Shown piece after piece: positions 5,629 to 7,282 of a DNA stretch of 7,282 nt. The notes beneath the pieces were generated by a model, which ran no database searches, was not told the DNA's origin, and worked only from the letters and a program-made list of their open reading frames with translations. The DNA lies in assembly GCA_016215145.1 (NCBI GenBank), contig JACRLA010000120.1:1-7282 (forward strand). Direction: 5' to 3'. The stretch comes from Chloroflexota bacterium. Its GTDB lineage: Bacteria; Chloroflexota; Anaerolineae; Anaerolineales; VGOW01. Every line of letters starts with the position of its first letter. The first letter of the stretch is position 1. A program made the translations under genes and the position numbers.

Positions 5629-5743
5629 TGCGGCAGATCGTTTAGCCACAACGCAGTCCCCGCCGATGACCCCCGAGGAAATAGAAGCCGAGATTGACTC
5701 TGCTCGCGCAGAAAGGCGCAAATCTCGTGCGAGTCGTCCCTGA
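5489..5743 (+). CDS. Putative antitoxin of PIN toxin-antitoxin module 2
   Basis: An 84-aa, mostly helical charged protein. Its LARE-(A-rich)-GLLTP-AIEKLL start and the TPEEIEAEIDSARAERRK tail resemble small antitoxins found next to PIN_3-type toxins. It overlaps the next gene by 17 nt. It begins 8 nt after the point where aminopeptidase homology ends, and 140 nt of it lie inside the truncated aminopeptidase frame, which is read in a different phase. Ribosomes finishing the aminopeptidase frame would cross its start, which has no convincing ribosome site (GAGGGCG, 5479-5485, lies very close to the ATG). Function is inferred from position and resemblance; no DNA-binding motif is recognised. Confidence 0.72.
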   Translation: MTTLELKLQLPTGLAREAEAAGLLTPQAIEKLLFDEMRRRRLNHLFDAADRLATTQSPPMTPEEIEAEIDSARAERRKSRASRP

Positions 5744-6149
5744 CACTAACACGATTGTCTCCGGGTTATTGTGGCACGGCTCGCCGCGGCAGGTGTTAGA
5801 TGCGGCGCGCAACGCAAAAATTTCTCTGTCCACTACAGCGATCTTGCTTGCCGAATTAGAAGAGGTATTGGGTCGAGCGAAATTTACCAAACAACTTGCA
5901 GAAGCAAAAGTAACGGCGCACAGCCTCGTGTTAGATTATGCTGAACTCGCAACCCTTGTTCAACCTGCGGATATTCCCCCTACGATTCACAACGACCCTG
6001 ACGACGATGAAGTTTTAGCTTGCGCTGTTGCCGCTCAAGCGAAGATCATCGTTTCAGGCGATAGCCATTTGCTAAAGCTAAAACAATTCCGCGATATAGA
6101 GATTATGACTGCAGCAGAGTTACTCGAAAAAATTCCAAAAGACGAATAG
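5727..6149 (+). CDS. PIN-domain toxin (PIN_3-like), module 2
   Basis: A 140-aa putative PIN ribonuclease. It opens RVVPDTNTIVSGLLW, with Asp6 in the DTN motif typical of PIN_3 proteins. Further acidic residues are Glu43 (LLAELEEVL), Asp94 in DPDDDEVLACA, and Asp112 in IIVSGDSHLL, so the catalytic set looks complete. I choose GTG 5727 because it gives the standard short N-terminus and overlaps the antitoxin by 17 nt; AAAGG (5712-5716) lies 10 nt upstream. An ATG at 5694 would add eleven residues ahead of the fold. This subfamily differs from the module 1 toxin, so the two modules are not a recent duplication, although they share toxin length and overlap geometry. RNA target unknown. Confidence 0.84.
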   Translation: MRVVPDTNTIVSGLLWHGSPRQVLDAARNAKISLSTTAILLAELEEVLGRAKFTKQLAEAKVTAHSLVLDYAELATLVQPADIPPTIHNDPDDDEVLACAVAAQAKIIVSGDSHLLKLKQFRDIEIMTAAELLEKIPKDE

Positions 6150-6173
6150 ACGGTATTGCCTACGACTGTAATT

Positions 6174-6198
6174 CTCCGCGTCCTTTGCGCTCTCCGCG
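6174..6198. repeat. TGCG triplet repeat, copy 2
   Basis: CTCCGCG (6174-6180), CTTTGCG (6183-6189) and CTCCGCG (6192-6198) recur at a 9-bp period and are followed by TTT, the same design as 181-205. It sits between the convergent ends of the module 2 toxin and the minus-strand gene, directly next to the AGATT repeat at 6203-6224. Confidence 0.58.
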
Positions 6199-6200
6199 TT

Positions 6201-6938
6201 TCAATCTCCAATCTCTAATCTCTCAACTTCCATCCACCTCTCCTCTTCGTGTTCAATCATCCCAAATTTAAATTTCCCATTCTCAGACGCAATCGCATAC
6301 TGATTATCAATCCACAACACGAAACCGAGCGGACATTGTGGCGGCGCGGGCGAGATCAACACGGTGACGCCGTCAACGGCGAATGTCGCTTGGTTCTGTT
6401 CCCAGACCAAACTGTAGTCGTGCCACTCGGTCATCTTCGCCTCAATTAATTTTTCGCGCGCGGCGATCATCTTGCGCCCGATCTTCATGATCGGTTTTCC
6501 TAAAAATGGAATCTGGGCGAATGCGATGCCAACAGCCGCAAGCGGCGCGATGATCCAATGAGTCTTAAGTGTCGCCGCCTTCCAGCCCCAACCCTGCACG
6601 CCCTCACACAGGTATTGATCATTCGGCGGCGACGCGGCAAAGAACCAAACGCAATTCGGCGCCGCCAACAGCCCCCCGCCCGACAACGTGAAGGGATCAT
6701 TCCAGAATCCAAAACCCGCCGTGCCGCCTAGCTCATCCGCTTCGTGCGAAAACCGCGCGCGTAGAGTCATTCGCGTCGTCGGCTTGTTGGGGAAGTCGGT
6801 TCGTCGCAAGCCGTGATAGTTGAACCACATCGAGTCGGCATACGCGCGCGATGATGTGGGCGGGATCGAGAATCGAGTCACCGCCGCGTGTTCTTCAATT
6901 TTTCCGCCGCCAATTTCTAATCGTCTCATCGCCATCAT
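6201..6938 (-). CDS. Concanavalin A-like beta-sandwich (GH16-like) protein, probably non-catalytic
   Basis: A 245-aa protein. The segment WHDYSLVWEQNQATFAVDGV (residues 172-191) is the W-H-x-Y-x-x-x-W...F-x-V-D-G-V signature of GH16/LamG-type beta-sandwiches, and FGFWNDPF (76-83) and the region near 200-213 fit the same fold. I find no ExDxE catalytic motif of GH16 glucanases, so sugar or glycan binding is more likely than hydrolysis. A hydrophobic stretch (residues 127-146) could be a membrane segment or a loop insert. There is no signal peptide. ATGs occur at 6938, 6935 and 6929 in frame; the GAGGTGAA ribosome site fits 6935 best by spacing. The last residues, ERLEIGD, are encoded by an interspersed repeat. 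Divergent from the MBL gene. Confidence 0.62.
   Translation of the reverse strand: MMAMRRLEIGGGKIEEHAAVTRFSIPPTSSRAYADSMWFNYHGLRRTDFPNKPTTRMTLRARFSHEADELGGTAGFGFWNDPFTLSGGGLLAAPNCVWFFAASPPNDQYLCEGVQGWGWKAATLKTHWIIAPLAAVGIAFAQIPFLGKPIMKIGRKMIAAREKLIEAKMTEWHDYSLVWEQNQATFAVDGVTVLISPAPPQCPLGFVLWIDNQYAIASENGKFKFGMIEHEEERWMEVERLEIGD
6203..6224 (-). repeat. 22-bp AGATT-type repeat at a gene end, copy 2
   Basis: Read on the minus strand, the element matches 929-950 at 20 of 22 positions. It encodes ERLEIGD, and the stop codon follows immediately (6201-6203). The beta-sandwich domain is already complete upstream, so the tail looks added by the repeat or capped by it. Confidence 0.65.
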
Positions 6939-6984
6939 TTCACCTCTTCACCTTTCACCCGTTCACCCCTTCATCCCCTTCACC
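6939..6984. repeat. Tandem TTCACC units in the divergent gap
   Basis: About six imperfect units of 7-9 bp, based on TTCACCYY, begin at 6939, 6947, 6954, 6962, 6970 (TTCATCCCC) and 6979. On the minus strand they read as GGTGAA/GGGTGA units running up to the start codon of the beta-sandwich gene. These resemble the AGGTGA part of a Shine-Dalgarno sequence, and the last one (GAGGTGAA) is that gene's likely ribosome site. Confidence 0.65.
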
Positions 6985-6998
6985 ATGTAAAGTATAAT
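6970..6998 (+). promoter_or_regulatory. Promoter of the MBL-fold gene, perhaps divergent
   Basis: TATAAT (6993-6998) is a perfect -10. TTCATC (6970-6975), 17 bp upstream, is a weak -35 (3 of 6). Transcription would start near 7005, just ahead of the GGAGA ribosome site (7006-7010). On the minus strand the overlapping TATACT (6996-6991) could serve the beta-sandwich gene, but its -35 is poor. Confidence 0.55.
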
Positions 6999-7020
6999 CA
7001 CTCACGGAGAAAATAGCTGC

Positions 7021-7282
7021 ATGGAAATCATCTGGTACGGTCATTCGTGTTTCAAACTTTCGGAGCGCAACTTGTCAACGGTTGTCACCGATCCTTTCGA
7101 TAAAAGCATTGGCTACACTTTGCCGAAACTTAAAGCCGACATCGTCACCGTGAGTCACGACGCTCCCGGACACAATAACGTGAACGCGGTGAAAGATGCG
7201 CGGGTGATCAACGGACCCGGCGAATATGAGATCGGCGGGGTGTTCATTACGGGCGTTGCCACACAGCGCGAGAGCGGAGATA
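7021..7282 (+). CDS. MBL-fold metallo-hydrolase (Lactamase_B_3/UlaG-like), cut by window end
   Basis: Only the first 87 residues are present. The opening MEIIWYGHSCFKL, an internal V-x-T-D-P-F strand and the GPGEYEIGGV segment (about residues 70-79) are typical of small UlaG-like MBL proteins with a metal-dependent hydrolase fold. The family zinc motif, usually H-D-H-P-D-H, reads H46-D47-A48-P49-G50-H51: the second histidine and the aspartate are replaced. Metal binding may be altered, or the protein may have a non-enzymatic role. The ATG has GGAGA 10 nt upstream and a perfect TATAAT before that, so this is probably the first gene of a transcript continuing beyond the window. Substrate unknown. 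Confidence 0.82.
   Translation, partial: MEIIWYGHSCFKLSERNLSTVVTDPFDKSIGYTLPKLKADIVTVSHDAPGHNNVNAVKDARVINGPGEYEIGGVFITGVATQRESGD

Noticed and set aside
3470..6150. Insertion sequence or transposon carrying the toxin-antitoxin modules
   Set aside because: No transposase, terminal inverted repeats or clear target duplication are visible around either module.

Overview
The window reads as a bacterial chromosome segment of moderate GC, most likely from Chloroflexota (Anaerolineae-like). I infer this from protein style (a DUF1028 protein with a peptidoglycan-binding tail, a 4Fe-4S uracil-DNA glycosylase, an MBL protein with a GPGEYEIGG motif), from a start codon that looks leaderless, and from many short interspersed repeats between and inside genes. 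The taxonomic call comes from pattern memory and was not tested. There are no rRNA or tRNA genes, insertion sequences or CRISPR arrays.

Layout. Positions 1-289 hold no convincing gene, only repeat fragments (a 9-bp-arm palindrome, a TGCG triplet repeat, a GC-rich hairpin). Next come a DUF1028/PG_binding_2 protein (290-1195) and, 4 nt later, a Nudix hydrolase (1200-1718), probably co-transcribed. A DMT/EamA exporter (1752-2630) follows from its own promoter, which seems to place the transcript start at the GTG. A 100-bp imperfect inverted repeat built of CGCTGA units (2630-2729) separates it from a family-4-like uracil-DNA glycosylase (2740-3351). After a C-free G/T-rich tract comes toxin-antitoxin module 1: a 12-codon leader peptide, an antitoxin and a PIN toxin (3488-4195). 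A leucyl aminopeptidase starts 5 nt later (4201), but its M17 homology stops abruptly near 5481, where toxin-antitoxin module 2 begins (antitoxin 5489-5743, PIN toxin 5727-6149). A minus-strand beta-sandwich (GH16-like) protein (6201-6938) is divergent from an MBL-fold protein that runs off the window end (7021-7282); the 82-bp gap carries a promoter and a tandem TTCACC repeat.

How it fits together. The first half is housekeeping: nucleotide sanitation (Nudix), DNA repair (UDG), export and a putative wall-associated hydrolase. The second half looks remodelled: two PIN toxin-antitoxin pairs with the same geometry (17-nt antitoxin/toxin overlap, +1 frame, 140-aa toxin) flank an aminopeptidase gene, and the second pair has replaced its last ~70 codons. 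Short repeats have also reached coding sequence: two 22-bp copies of one repeat are translated in the same frame, once in the interdomain linker of the DUF1028 protein and once as the C-terminus of the minus-strand protein, and two further stop codons lie at or next to repeat elements. I see no single complex new system here. The best leads are the truncated aminopeptidase/toxin-antitoxin junction, the leader peptide of module 1, and the repeat-encoded peptides.
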